Source of the DNA: DASQHW01 sp038238245
GTDB lineage: Bacteria; Actinomycetota; Acidimicrobiia; IMCC26256; PALSA-610
Reading direction: 5' to 3'
NCBI GenBank assembly: GCA_038238245.1
Contig: JBBRXX010000014.1
Coordinates: 49,044-113,043 of the forward strand
DNA length: 64,000 bases
Shown here: piece by piece, positions 1-8,267 of the stretch
Layout of the letters: each line of letters begins with the position of its first letter
Numbering within the stretch: the first letter of the stretch is position 1
Position numbers and translations under genes: made by a program
Notes under the pieces: model-generated
The model's input: the letters and a program-made list of their open reading frames with translations, nothing else
Database searches by the model: none
What the model was told of the DNA's origin: nothing

Positions 1-1057
1 TGATCGCGTCGCGCGCCGGCTCCTCGGGCGTGATCAGCACGAAGTCGGGCATCGCGTGGCCCTTCGTCGCGAGGACGTCACCGACGATCGGGGGTTCGGC
101 CCGCAGGAAACCCATGTCGAACATCCATTGATCGTCGAAGATCTTCGACAGGTAGTTGCGGCCGGAGTCGGGGAGCAGCACGACGACCACCGCGTCCGGT
201 CCTGCTTCGCGCGCCACGACGAGCGCGCCGTGCACGGCCGTGCCGCCCGACCCGCCGATCATCAGACCTTCCTCGCGCGTGACGCGCCGTGCCATCGCAA
301 ACGCTTCGGCGTCGCTGACCTCGATGACGCGCTCCACGATCGAAGGGTCGTACGTGGTCGGCCAGAAGTCCTCGCCGATGCCTTCGGTGAGATACGGGCG
401 CCCGGTACCGCCCGAGTAGACGGAGCCGGACGGGTCGGCACCGACGATCTGCACGTTTGCGTTCTGACCCTTGAGGTACCGCCCGACGCCGGTGATCGTG
501 CCGCCGGTCCCGAGCCCCGCGACGAAGTGGGTGATGCGGCCGTCGGTCTGTCGCCAGATCTCGGGCCCGGTCGTGGCGAAGTGGGCGGCGGGATTGGCCT
601 GATTCGAGTACTGGTCGGGGCGGAACGCGCCGGGCGTCTCCCGGACCAGCCGCTCGGCCGTCGAGTAATACGAGCGCGGGTCCTCGGGCGGGACCGCGGT
701 CGGGCAGACCACGACCTCGGCGCCGTACCCGCGCAACAGCGCGACCTTCTCGTCGCTCATCTTGTCGCTCATCACGAAGATGCAGCGATAGCCGCGTTGC
801 GCAGCCACGATCGCGAGCCCGGCGCCCGTGTTGCCCGATGTCGGCTCGACGATCGTGCCGCCCGGTTGCAACAGTCCGTCGCGTTCGGCGGCATCGATCA
901 TCGCGATCGCGGCGCGGTCCTTCACACTGCCGCCCGGGTTCACGGTCTCGACCTTGGCGAGCAGCAATCCCGGCACCGCGTCGGCTTCGGAGATGCGCTT
1001 CAGGCGTACGAGCGGCGTGTTGCCGACGAGGTCGAGGATCGAAGCGGCGTATTCCAC
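1..1057 (-). CDS. cbs: Cystathionine beta-synthase, C terminus beyond the window
   Basis: A fold-type II pyridoxal-phosphate enzyme that condenses serine with homocysteine (or acts as a cysteine synthase) in the cytoplasm. The 352 visible residues start at a GTG. They contain VGNTPLVRL at residues 11-19, the PLP lysine in PGGSVKDR at residue 46, EPTSGNTG, and GIGEDFWP. The order closely follows mycobacterial cystathionine beta-synthase. The reading frame leaves the window just after KGHAMPDFVLITPEEPARD, which looks like the start of the regulatory CBS-domain pair, so this is probably the roughly 460-residue form and not a plain CysK. A TAGCGT hexamer at 1066-1071 lies 8 bases upstream of the GTG and no Shine-Dalgarno sequence is visible, which suggests a leaderless transcript. 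Assignment is firm; only the regulatory domain is unseen. Confidence 0.9.
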   Translation of the reverse strand, partial: MEYAASILDLVGNTPLVRLKRISEADAVPGLLLAKVETVNPGGSVKDRAAIAMIDAAERDGLLQPGGTIVEPTSGNTGAGLAIVAAQRGYRCIFVMSDKMSDEKVALLRGYGAEVVVCPTAVPPEDPRSYYSTAERLVRETPGAFRPDQYSNQANPAAHFATTGPEIWRQTDGRITHFVAGLGTGGTITGVGRYLKGQNANVQIVGADPSGSVYSGGTGRPYLTEGIGEDFWPTTYDPSIVERVIEVSDAEAFAMARRVTREEGLMIGGSGGTAVHGALVVAREAGPDAVVVVLLPDSGRNYLSKIFDDQWMFDMGFLRAEPPIVGDVLATKGHAMPDFVLITPEEPARDAI

Positions 1058-1068
1058 GATTCCCGACG

Positions 1069-2454
1069 CTACCCGCCCCGCGCGGTGCGGTCGCGCGCCG
1101 CGACGCGGTATCGATCACGGATCGTGTCGCGGTCGACGGCCGTGGGTTGGACGACCTCTCCGGGACCGAGCTTCCACTCGGGCCAGGCACCGTGCAGCAC
1201 CGCGGCAGCCTGCACGCACGCGCCCGTCGCAACGTGCTCGCCCGGCGCCGGGACCGTCACCGGGCGGCCGGCCAGGTCGGCGAGCACGCGCCGGAATGCG
1301 GGCGAGCGGGCGCCGCCGCCGAGCAGCACGAGGCGGCCGCCGATGTCGACGCGCTCGAGCGCGTCGAGCGCGTCGAGGAGGCCGCACACGACGCCTTCGT
1401 AGGCGGCCCGAGCGAGCTGCTCGCGGGTCACGTCCGATCGGAGGCCGGCGATCGTGCCCGTCGCGTCCGGTCGGTCCGGCGTGCGCTCACCGTCGAAGTA
1501 CGGCACGACGGTGACACCGCCGGCGCCCGCGGCCGCGTCCAACGCCAGCACGTCGAGTTGCATCGCATCGACGCCGAGGAGCCCGGCGACCGCGTCGATC
1601 ACCTTGGTGGCGTTCAGGGTGCACACGAGCGGCAGGTAGCGCCCGGTCGCATCCGCGAAACCGGCAACCGCGCCCGACGCGTCGAACGTCGGCGTGTCGC
1701 TGACCGCGAACACCGTGCCCGAGGTGCCGATGGAGATCGCGACATCGCCCGGCGCGAGACCGACGCCGAGCGCCGCCGCCATGTTGTCGCCGGTGCCCGG
1801 CCCGACGACCGCGTCACCGCACCGACCGACGACCTCGGTCGGCGACGCGACCCGCGGCAAGCGCGAGGCCCAGTCGGCGTCGCCGTCGACGAACCCCAGC
1901 AGATCGGTGCGGTAGCGGTTCTCCGCTGCGGAGAAATAGCCCGTTCCCGACGCGTCGCCGCGGTCGGTCACGAGCTCGCCGCCGAGCCTCCACGTGAGCC
2001 AGTCGTGCGGGAGGCACACGCGGACGAGGCGCGCCCACGCCTCGGGTTCGACGCGGTGCAACCACGACAGCTTCGTGATCGTGAACGCGGCGAGCGGCAC
2101 CGATCCGCAGGCGCGCGCCCAACCGTTGTCGTCGAGCCGGCCCCGCAGCCACTGCGCGTCGGGCGCCGACTCGGTGTCGTTCCAGAGCTTGGCCGGCCGG
2201 ATGACCTCGTCGTGGGCGTCGAGCGCGACCAGGCCGTGTTGCTGGCCGGCAACCGAGATCGCATCGACCGCCGGCAACCCGGCCCGCGCGATCTCCAACG
2301 CGTCCGACCACGCGTCGGGATGCTGCTCGCTACATGGCGGCGTCGTGGGCGGATGCGGCGCGCGACCCTCGGCGACGAGCGCGCCGCTCTCGGCGTCACG
2401 TACTTCCACCTTCGTGGACTGCGTCGACGAGTCGACCCCGAGCACTAACGGCAA
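1069..2454 (-). CDS. xylB: Xylulokinase (FGGY family)
   Basis: Phosphorylates D-xylulose to xylulose-5-phosphate with ATP, feeding the pentose phosphate pathway. The 461-residue protein opens with VLGVDSSTQSTK (phosphate-binding loop of the FGGY fold). It has ISVAGQQHGLVALD, LWNDTES, the GPGTGDNMAAALGVG loop that carries the catalytic aspartate, and a C-terminal LVLLGGGARSPAFRRVLADL segment. Length and motif order fit XylB better than glycerol kinase. The longest start is TTG 2454; GTG 2445, which begins directly at the conserved LGVDSSTQ, is an equally good alternative. A copy of dispersed repeat A lies immediately upstream. xylA is about 950 bases away on the same strand, with an SMP-30 gene of opposite orientation between them, so this is a xylose locus but not a simple operon. 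Confidence 0.9.
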   Translation of the reverse strand: MPLVLGVDSSTQSTKVEVRDAESGALVAEGRAPHPPTTPPCSEQHPDAWSDALEIARAGLPAVDAISVAGQQHGLVALDAHDEVIRPAKLWNDTESAPDAQWLRGRLDDNGWARACGSVPLAAFTITKLSWLHRVEPEAWARLVRVCLPHDWLTWRLGGELVTDRGDASGTGYFSAAENRYRTDLLGFVDGDADWASRLPRVASPTEVVGRCGDAVVGPGTGDNMAAALGVGLAPGDVAISIGTSGTVFAVSDTPTFDASGAVAGFADATGRYLPLVCTLNATKVIDAVAGLLGVDAMQLDVLALDAAAGAGGVTVVPYFDGERTPDRPDATGTIAGLRSDVTREQLARAAYEGVVCGLLDALDALERVDIGGRLVLLGGGARSPAFRRVLADLAGRPVTVPAPGEHVATGACVQAAAVLHGAWPEWKLGPGEVVQPTAVDRDTIRDRYRVAARDRTARGG

Positions 2455-2459
2455 TTTCT

Positions 2460-2503
2460 ATGGCTCCCTCGCTACGCCATCCCTGGCTCCGCTGCGTCCG
2501 CAC
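2460..2503 (-). repeat. Dispersed repeat A, copy 1
   Basis: A 44-base element, one mismatch from copy 3 (57161-57204) and three from copy 2 (16434-16477). It contains two imperfect subunits of the form TGGCTCC(CTC)GCTGCG on the plus strand. On the minus strand it ends in GGGAGCCAT, six bases before the xylB TTG start. The purine-rich strand is the sense strand of xylB. Confidence 0.85.
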
Positions 2504-2513
2504 GCGATCTCTC

Positions 2514-2541
2514 TGGCTCCCTGGATTCGCTGCGTCCGCAC
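2514..2541 (-). repeat. Dispersed repeat A, shortened tandem copy
   Basis: A partial second copy 10 bases after copy 1: TGGCTCC, a diverged spacer, then GCTGCGTCCGCAC exactly as in the full repeat. It ends next to TAGCAT (2543-2548), a possible -10 hexamer of the SMP-30 gene that starts at 2558. The xylB/SMP-30 spacer is therefore made almost entirely of this repeat. Confidence 0.65.
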
Positions 2542-2557
2542 GTAGCATCCGCACCCT

Positions 2558-3367
2558 ATGGAATGGGAAGTTCTCGCGCACGGGTACGGGCTCGCGGAAG
2601 CGCCGACCGTCGACGTCGACGGAACCTTGTTGTTCTCCGACGTGCTGGGCGGTGGCATCTACCGGCTCGCGCCGAACGGCGAGGTCACCACCGTCGTGCC
2701 GAAGCGCCGGGGCGTCGGCGGGCTCGCGGTGCACAGCGACGGCGGCATCGTGTGTTCCGGTCGTGACGTCATCCACGTGCGTGATGACAAGACACGCACG
2801 ATCCTGCACGTCGACGGCGTCGCGGGGTGGAACGACCTCACCACCGACAAGGCCGGGCGCATCTACGCCGGTGGGCTCCGCTTCGCCGTGTTCGATCCCG
2901 ACGCCGACGCAGTCCCGGGCGAGCTGTGGTGCATCGATCCCGACGTCGGACCGCAACCGGTCATCGAGAACGTCGTGCACGCGAACGGCGTTGCGCTGTC
3001 GCCCGACGAGCGCACGATCTACCTGAGCGACACCCGCGCCCGGCGCATCATCGTGTTCGACGTGGGCCACGAAACCCGTCGCGACATCGACGTGTCGCAG
3101 TTCGGCCATCCCGACGGCATGGCGGTCGACGAGCTGGGCGGGCTCTGGGTCGCGCTCGTGAGCGGTGGCATCGGCCGCTTCACGCCCGAGGGAATCCTCG
3201 ATCGTCGACTCGAACCACCGTCGGCGATGACCACCAGCCTGTGCTTCGACGGTCCGTATCTCTACGTGACGACCGGCGGCCACACCGAGCAACCCGAGCT
3301 GCGGGGCTGCGTGCTGCGGACGCGTCTCGACGTGCCGGGTGTCCCGCCGCCGGTCGCGCGCGTGTGA
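2558..3367 (+). CDS. SMP-30/gluconolactonase family protein
   Basis: A six-bladed beta-propeller of the SMP-30/regucalcin/gluconolactonase family, 269 residues and no signal peptide. Family members are divalent-metal-dependent lactonases or esterases. Propeller repeats with the usual ligand positions are visible: LAEAPTVDVDG near the N terminus, GWNDLTTDKAGRIYAGG, HANGVALSPDERTIYLSDT and GHPDGMAVDELGGLWVAL. It lies between xylB and xylA, so an aldonolactone (for example xylonolactone) is a plausible substrate, but this is inferred from position only. Start ATG 2558 has no Shine-Dalgarno sequence; TAGCAT lies 9 bases upstream. It is transcribed divergently from xylB and converges on xylA. Confidence 0.8.
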   Translation: MEWEVLAHGYGLAEAPTVDVDGTLLFSDVLGGGIYRLAPNGEVTTVVPKRRGVGGLAVHSDGGIVCSGRDVIHVRDDKTRTILHVDGVAGWNDLTTDKAGRIYAGGLRFAVFDPDADAVPGELWCIDPDVGPQPVIENVVHANGVALSPDERTIYLSDTRARRIIVFDVGHETRRDIDVSQFGHPDGMAVDELGGLWVALVSGGIGRFTPEGILDRRLEPPSAMTTSLCFDGPYLYVTTGGHTEQPELRGCVLRTRLDVPGVPPPVARV

Positions 3368-3409
3368 GAACGGCCGGGCTGCGGCAACCGCCGTGACCGC
3401 GCGTCTTTG

Positions 3410-4576
3410 CTAGCGCGCGCCGAGCACGAGCTCGGTGACGAGCTGGTCGAGGCGCTCGTGGCCGTATCCGTACGCCGCCAGGGCATCGATGTCGTACGGG
3501 CCGCGCCGGAGCGCGCTGATCGCGTCGGCCGTCGCCGTCCCGTCGATTGCAGGAATGTGGATCGCTTCGACCATCGCGTCGCCGAGTGCTGCCTGGATCT
3601 CTGTGTCCTCATGGAAACGGCGCGCCTTGTCGCGCAGGATCAGGTACGTGCGCATGCACCCCCGCGCGAAGTCCCACACACCCTCGGCGGACTCCGTGCG
3701 GTACGCGTGCGCGTCGAAGTGGCGCATGCCGGTCCAGTGCGCGTCCTCGAGCAGCTTGACGACGTAGAACGCGTCGCGGATGCCCTCGGAGCCGAAGCGG
3801 AAATCCTGGTCGTACTTGCCGATCACCTGTGCGTTGAGATCGATGTGGAACAGCTTCTCCTGCCACAGCGTCTGCGCGATGCCGTGGTGGAACGACAAGC
3901 CCGACATCGTCTCGTGCGCGAACTCGGGGTTGAGTCCCACCATCTCGGGCCACTCCAGCTGCGATACGAACGCCAGCGCGTGGCCGACGGTCGGCAACAA
4001 GATGTTGCCGCGCGGCTCGTTGGGTTTCGGCTCGAGCGCGAACCGCATCTCGTACGCACGATCGCGGACGTACGCGCAGCAGATGTCGACCGCTTCCTTG
4101 TAGCGATCGAGCGCGCCGCGCACGTCCTTGGCCGCATCCGACTCGGTGCCCTCGCGACCACCCCACATGACGTACACGTTGGCGCCGAGCTCCGCACCGA
4201 GGTCGATCGCGTCCAGCGTCTTGGCAATTGCGTACCGTCGTATTGCGGGGTCGTTGGCGGTGAACGCACCTTCCTTGAAGACCGCGTTCGAGAACAGGTT
4301 GGTCGTCGCCATCGGTACCTTCATGCCGGTGGCGTCGAGCGCGCGGCGGAACTGCTTCAGGATCTGTTCGCGCGCCGCGGCCGTCGAGCCGGGTGGCACG
4401 AGGTCGTCGTCGTGGAAGCTGACGCCGTAGGCGCCGAGATCGGACAGGTGGTGGACGGCGTCGACCGGGTCGAGCGCGGGCCGGGTCTCGTGGCCGAACG
4501 GGTCGCGGCCTCGGTTGCCGACCGTCCAGAGGCCGAAGGTGAATCGGTCGTCCGGCTGCGGATCGTAGGACGTCAT
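3410..4576 (-). CDS. xylA: Xylose isomerase
   Basis: Interconverts D-xylose and D-xylulose (and glucose/fructose) using two divalent metals. The 388-residue size is that of the short actinobacterial (Streptomyces-type, class I) enzymes. Visible residues include the catalytic histidine loop YGVSFHDDDLVP, metal ligands in ALEPKPNEPRGN, the PEFAHE and GLSFHHGIAQTLWQEKLFHI segments, DLNAQ, and GKYDQDFRFG. The chosen ATG 4576 begins MTSYDPQPDDRFTFGLWTVGN, the family N terminus. ATG 4585 is an in-frame alternative; longer starts only add low-complexity residues. The gene faces the divergent membrane-protein gene at 4623. Function is clear; coupling to xylB is by neighbourhood. Confidence 0.95.
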   Translation of the reverse strand: MTSYDPQPDDRFTFGLWTVGNRGRDPFGHETRPALDPVDAVHHLSDLGAYGVSFHDDDLVPPGSTAAAREQILKQFRRALDATGMKVPMATTNLFSNAVFKEGAFTANDPAIRRYAIAKTLDAIDLGAELGANVYVMWGGREGTESDAAKDVRGALDRYKEAVDICCAYVRDRAYEMRFALEPKPNEPRGNILLPTVGHALAFVSQLEWPEMVGLNPEFAHETMSGLSFHHGIAQTLWQEKLFHIDLNAQVIGKYDQDFRFGSEGIRDAFYVVKLLEDAHWTGMRHFDAHAYRTESAEGVWDFARGCMRTYLILRDKARRFHEDTEIQAALGDAMVEAIHIPAIDGTATADAISALRRGPYDIDALAAYGYGHERLDQLVTELVLGAR

Positions 4577-4622
4577 GCCTGTCATGTTCCCCGACGGCCC
4601 ACAGACGCGGCAATATGCCGCC

Positions 4623-5372
4623 ATGACCGATCTTCCTCCGCCCGAACCGCCGGCGCCGTACGCGGCGCCCGTGCCGTCACCTCCCGGCCCGTCCTTTCCC
4701 GCCCCGCCCGCAGCCGCGCCCGCCGATCGCGTACGTGCCGCGTGGCATCGCCGAAACGAATCCGACTACATCTTCGACTTCTGGACCGCGTTCGGATGGT
4801 CGATCCTGACGTGCGGCTTCTACGGCTTCTACATCATCTACCAACTGGTGCGGCGCTCACGCGACCACAACGCGCGCCGCATCGAGCTGCTCGACGCGGC
4901 CACGACACTCGCATGGGAGCAAGCCCAGTCGAAGGGATTGGGGGATGAGCTCCGCCCCGCGTTCGAACGCATCGCACCGCACATGGCCGTGCTCCGCAAC
5001 CAGACGACGCAGTTCCGCGATCCCATCGTCTGGATGATCATCTCGCTGCTCACGGGAGGGATCGGCCATTTCATCATCTACATCCTGCTGGACGGCGACC
5101 TCATCACTCACGATCACGCGGAAGGTGCGATCGAGAGCGAGCTGTCGACGATCTACACGCGTCTCGGCGCGCCGGTCGCGAGCCCGAATCCCGCTCGTTT
5201 GAAAGCCCCGCACAACTACGTCGGGCGCATCGTCGCCACGCTGTTGACATGCGGGATCTACGCGGTGTGGTGGCAGTTCGACATCATGACCGAAGGCAAC
5301 CGCCACTTCCAGGAGAACTGGACGTGGGAGGACGGCCTCGCGCAGTCGGTCCAGCGGCTGATCGCGGCATAG
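4623..5372 (+). CDS. DUF4234-like membrane protein with proline-rich N terminus
   Basis: Unrecognised function. The 249-residue protein begins with about 35 residues rich in proline and alanine. Two related halves follow, each with a hydrophobic CGFYGFYIIYQLV or CGIYAVWWQFDIM type segment. The pattern TCG(F/I)YG-x-Y/W followed by a charged stretch resembles DUF4234 membrane proteins. A further hydrophobic segment (IVWMIISLLTGGIGHFIIYILL) lies in the middle. The ATG at 4623 was chosen over an upstream in-frame ATG because conserved-looking sequence starts there and CAATAT lies 6 bases upstream. It is followed after 6 bases by the SRPBCC gene and then the GGCT-like gene, probably one transcript. 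Confidence 0.7.
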   Translation: MTDLPPPEPPAPYAAPVPSPPGPSFPAPPAAAPADRVRAAWHRRNESDYIFDFWTAFGWSILTCGFYGFYIIYQLVRRSRDHNARRIELLDAATTLAWEQAQSKGLGDELRPAFERIAPHMAVLRNQTTQFRDPIVWMIISLLTGGIGHFIIYILLDGDLITHDHAEGAIESELSTIYTRLGAPVASPNPARLKAPHNYVGRIVATLLTCGIYAVWWQFDIMTEGNRHFQENWTWEDGLAQSVQRLIAA

Positions 5373-5378
5373 CACCCG

Positions 5379-5894
5379 ATGCAACGTCACGAGTTCTCGG
5401 TCGAGCTGGACGCGCCGCCGCAAGAGGTGTGGGAGGTGTTCTGGTACCGCGCGCCGGATCGCCCGCAGCCGAAGGACGTACGCACGCGCATCGAGATCCT
5501 GCATCCGGGCGACGAGGCCGGGAACGGCCTGGTCCGCCACTGCTACTTCCCGGTCCCGAAATGGTTGCTGTCGCGCGGGGTCGGCCAGTCGTGGGAGTGG
5601 CTCACCGAGGTTCGCCCGCACGAGTCGTGGCGGTACGACGCGGTCGGCAAGCCGTTGTGGTCGCGTGCGACAGGGTGGACTCGTCTCACCGACCTCGGCG
5701 GCGGCCGCACGCGTGTGACGTTCGCCGAGGAGTACGAGGCATTCAATCCTGTGATGCGCGTGCTGTTCGAGCGCGCCGTGCACCAGCGGCTCTCGAAGGA
5801 CAACGACACGATCCTCGCCGCGCTCGAAGGTGGGCTGCGCTGGCACCGGAAGCGCCGGACACGCGAGTCGCAGGCGGCCACCGACACGGCGTGA
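5379..5894 (+). CDS. SRPBCC (START-like) family protein
   Basis: A 171-residue soluble protein with the layout of the SRPBCC/polyketide-cyclase-like ligand-binding fold. It opens with HEFSVELDAPPQEVWEVFW (first strand and helix). Alternating strands ending in WTRLTDLGGGRTRVTFAEEYEAF follow, then a long C-terminal helix (MRVLFERAVHQRLSKDNDTILAALE). The ligand cannot be read from sequence. It starts 6 bases after the preceding membrane-protein gene, and its TGA overlaps the GTG of the next gene, so translation is probably coupled. The arginine-rich tail (RKRRTRES) is unusual but may just be a disordered end. Confidence 0.7.
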   Translation: MQRHEFSVELDAPPQEVWEVFWYRAPDRPQPKDVRTRIEILHPGDEAGNGLVRHCYFPVPKWLLSRGVGQSWEWLTEVRPHESWRYDAVGKPLWSRATGWTRLTDLGGGRTRVTFAEEYEAFNPVMRVLFERAVHQRLSKDNDTILAALEGGLRWHRKRRTRESQAATDTA

Positions 5895-6277
5895 GCAACC
5901 AAGACATCAGAACGCTCTTTGTATACGGGACATTGACGCCCGATGGGGGCGCCTGGGCGCTCCTCGAGCCGTGGACCGTCGGCGGGCCCGAGCCGGACGC
6001 GGTGCCGGGCACGCTCTACGACACGGGACGCGGCTACCCGGCCGCGACCTTCGAGCCGGGATCGACGGGTCTCGTGCATGGCGTCGTGGTCGTGCTCGAT
6101 ACGTCTCGCTCCGAGGCAGCGCTCACGGCTCTCGATCGCTACGAGGCACACGAATACGCCCGCATCGAGGTACGGACGGCGTCGGGGCTCCCGGCCGTCA
6201 CCTACGCGTGGACGGCGTCCCTGGACCGGTGCGCCGCGATACCCGGCGGCCGTTGGCGCGTGTCGCCGGCGCACTGA
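5891..6277 (+). CDS. Gamma-glutamylcyclotransferase (AIG2-like) family protein
   Basis: A 128-residue GGCT-fold protein. The N-terminal LFVYGTLTPDGG is the diagnostic YGTL substrate loop, followed by PGTLYDTGRGYPAA, GLVHGVVVVLD and LDRYEAHEYARIEV, all in family order. Members cleave gamma-glutamyl amines or act as butirosin-type cyclotransferases; the substrate here is unknown. The start is GTG 5891, overlapping the stop of the SRPBCC gene in a GTGA arrangement. It is probably the last gene of the 4623-6277 transcript, because the next gene has its own start-proximal hexamer. Confidence 0.8.
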   Translation: MSNQDIRTLFVYGTLTPDGGAWALLEPWTVGGPEPDAVPGTLYDTGRGYPAATFEPGSTGLVHGVVVVLDTSRSEAALTALDRYEAHEYARIEVRTASGLPAVTYAWTASLDRCAAIPGGRWRVSPAH

Positions 6278-6329
6278 GTCCGGCCCCGCCCGGCCCCGGA
6301 TCGCGACCCGGAACGTAGGCTGCGCGGCC

Positions 6330-7904
6330 GTGACCCGACACTCGTTCGCCCGCGCGTGGCGAACGGTCGCCGAATTGGCTCCCGAACGGATCGCGCTCGT
6401 GTGCGGCGACCGCCGCATGACGTTCGCGCAGTTCGACGAACGCGCCGAGCGGTTCGGGCGCGTGCTGCGCGACGCGGGCCTCCTGCCCGGCGACAAGGTC
6501 GCGATCATGTGTGTGAACACGTCCGAGTTCATGGAGGCGTTCTTCGCGGCGCAGAAGCTCGGCTGCGTGCCGGTCAACGTGAACTACCGGTATGTGGGCG
6601 CCGAGCTCGCGTACCTTCTCGACAACTCCGACGCCGCCGCCCTCGTCTTCCACGACCAGTTCGCCTCCACCGTGCGCGACGCGCTCGCCGCCCTTCCGGC
6701 CGACCGGCAGCCACGCGTCGTGTGCAACGTCGAACGTGACTACGAGCGCCTGCTCGCAGCTGCGGGCGACGAACCGATCAGCAACGAGCCGTCTCCAGAC
6801 GACCTGATCTTCGTCTACACCGGCGGCACCACCGGCGCCCCCAAGGCCGTGATGTGGCCGAGCGACGATCTGTACGTGTCGCTGTGGCAGATGGCGCGTC
6901 CCGGCACCGACCCGCCCGACGTCGCCACGTCGATGCGGGCGGGGAAGCGGGCCGCCACGCTCCTTCCCGCGTGTCCGCTGATGCACGGCACCGGGCTGTT
7001 CATCACGCTGTCGACGTTGTCGGGCGGCGGAACGGTGGTGCTGCTCGACACCCTGCGCCTCGACGCCGAGGCCGTGTGGAGCGCGATCGACCGGGAACGC
7101 GTGCAGGTCTGCACGATCGTCGGGGATGCCTTTGCCCGGCCGATGCTCGCTGCGCTCGATGCCCATCCCGACCGCTGGGACCTGTCGAGCCTCCGCGCGA
7201 TCACGTCCTCGGGGGTGACCTGGAGTCCCGAGACCAAGCGGGCGCTGCTCGCCCATCTTCCGGGCATCACGCTGATCGACTCGCTCGGCGCGTCGGAGGG
7301 GATCATGACGCGCACCGAGACCCGCGCGGACGACGCCATCGCGCCCGCGCGGTTCAAGGCGAGCGACCGGCTCGTGGTGGTGACCGACGACGGTGAGGTT
7401 GCGGCGCCGGGCGACGGCCGCATCGGCATGCTCGGTGTCGGCGGCGCGATCCCGCTCGGGTACTACAAGGACCCGGAGAAGACCGCGGCGACATTCCGCA
7501 GCGTGCAGGGGCGGCGCTACTCGATTCCCGGCGACTACGCGATCGTGGAGTCCGACGGCACGATCCAGCTCCTCGGTCGCGGATCGGCGTGCATCAACAG
7601 CGGCGGCGAGAAGGTCTATCCGGAGGAAGTCGAGCTCGCGTTGAGGTCGCACCCCGGCGTGTTCGACTGTGTCGTCGTCGGCGTCCCCGATCCGCGATGG
7701 GGAGAGATGGTCGTCGCGCTCGTGCAGCCCGCCGATCACGCAACGCTCGACGATGACGCGCTGCACGCGCACTGCCGTCAGTCACTCGCGGGCTACAAGG
7801 TCCCCAAGCGGTTCGTCGCGCTCGAATCGCTGCAACGCTCGCCGGCCGGCAAGGCGGACTACAAGCTCTTGCGGGAACTGGCTGCGAAAGCCATCGAGCA
7901 GTAG
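6330..7904 (+). CDS. Acyl-CoA synthetase (fatty-acid--CoA ligase, FadD-like)
   Basis: An ANL-superfamily AMP-forming ligase of 524 residues that activates a carboxylic acid to its CoA thioester in two steps. The phosphate loop is YTGGTTGAPKAVMWP. The later motifs are DSLGASEG, GRIGMLGVGG, PGDYAIVESDGTIQLLGR, GRGSACINSGGEKVYPEEVE (hinge) and the catalytic lysine in SPAGKADYKLL near the C terminus. The chain length it uses cannot be read. GTG 6330 was chosen because TAGGCT lies 8 bases upstream (6316-6321) and the conserved N terminus (ARAWRTVAELAPERIAL) begins there. It has a paralogue at 41999-43615 with the same motif wording. Confidence 0.9.
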   Translation: MTRHSFARAWRTVAELAPERIALVCGDRRMTFAQFDERAERFGRVLRDAGLLPGDKVAIMCVNTSEFMEAFFAAQKLGCVPVNVNYRYVGAELAYLLDNSDAAALVFHDQFASTVRDALAALPADRQPRVVCNVERDYERLLAAAGDEPISNEPSPDDLIFVYTGGTTGAPKAVMWPSDDLYVSLWQMARPGTDPPDVATSMRAGKRAATLLPACPLMHGTGLFITLSTLSGGGTVVLLDTLRLDAEAVWSAIDRERVQVCTIVGDAFARPMLAALDAHPDRWDLSSLRAITSSGVTWSPETKRALLAHLPGITLIDSLGASEGIMTRTETRADDAIAPARFKASDRLVVVTDDGEVAAPGDGRIGMLGVGGAIPLGYYKDPEKTAATFRSVQGRRYSIPGDYAIVESDGTIQLLGRGSACINSGGEKVYPEEVELALRSHPGVFDCVVVGVPDPRWGEMVVALVQPADHATLDDDALHAHCRQSLAGYKVPKRFVALESLQRSPAGKADYKLLRELAAKAIEQ

Positions 7905-7913
7905 AGGTTCGCG

Positions 7914-8264
7914 ATGAGCATGTGGAAGGGCCAGCGGATCGAGGCGGTCGAGGTCACCGACGCACACGCCGGCAGCGAGCACAACGTGCTGCTCGACGTG
8001 CGCGAGGCCGACGAGTGGCAGGCGGGGCACGCGCCCGCCGCGCGTTGGGTGCCGTTGGCCGAGCTGGAGAGCGTGCGCTTCCAGCTGCCGATGAACCGGA
8101 CGATCGTCTGCGTGTGCCGGTCGGGCAGCCGGTCGGCGAAGGCCGCGGCCGAGCTCGTGCAGATGGGCTTCAAGGCCGTCAACATGACCGGCGGCATGAA
8201 GGCATGGGCCCAGCAGGGTCTGCCGGTCGTCCGCGACGACGGCACGCCCGGCGAGGTGATCTGA
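7914..8264 (+). CDS. Single-domain rhodanese
   Basis: A 116-residue rhodanese-like protein. It has LLDVREADEWQAGHAPAARWVPL, the cysteine loop CRSGSRS with the sulfur-carrying cysteine at residue 68, and the typical terminal MTGGMKAWAQQGLPV. Family members transfer sulfane sulfur to acceptors such as cyanide or thiols; the partner here is unknown. It starts 9 bases after the ligase stop, with AGAGG 6 bases before the ATG, so it is likely co-transcribed with the ligase. The stop is 3 bases from that of the convergent oxidase gene. Confidence 0.85.
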   Translation: MSMWKGQRIEAVEVTDAHAGSEHNVLLDVREADEWQAGHAPAARWVPLAELESVRFQLPMNRTIVCVCRSGSRSAKAAAELVQMGFKAVNMTGGMKAWAQQGLPVVRDDGTPGEVI

Positions 8265-8267
8265 GCG

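Noticed and set aside
3391..3412. Terminator between the SMP-30 and xylA genes
   Set aside because: CGCGC and GCGCG around TCTTTGCTA can pair, but the stem is short and no T-run follows; too weak to list.
5943..6329. Upstream extension of the acyl-CoA ligase frame
   Set aside because: It overlaps the GGCT-family gene in another frame and has no ligase similarity; GTG 6330 has a start-proximal hexamer and the family N terminus.
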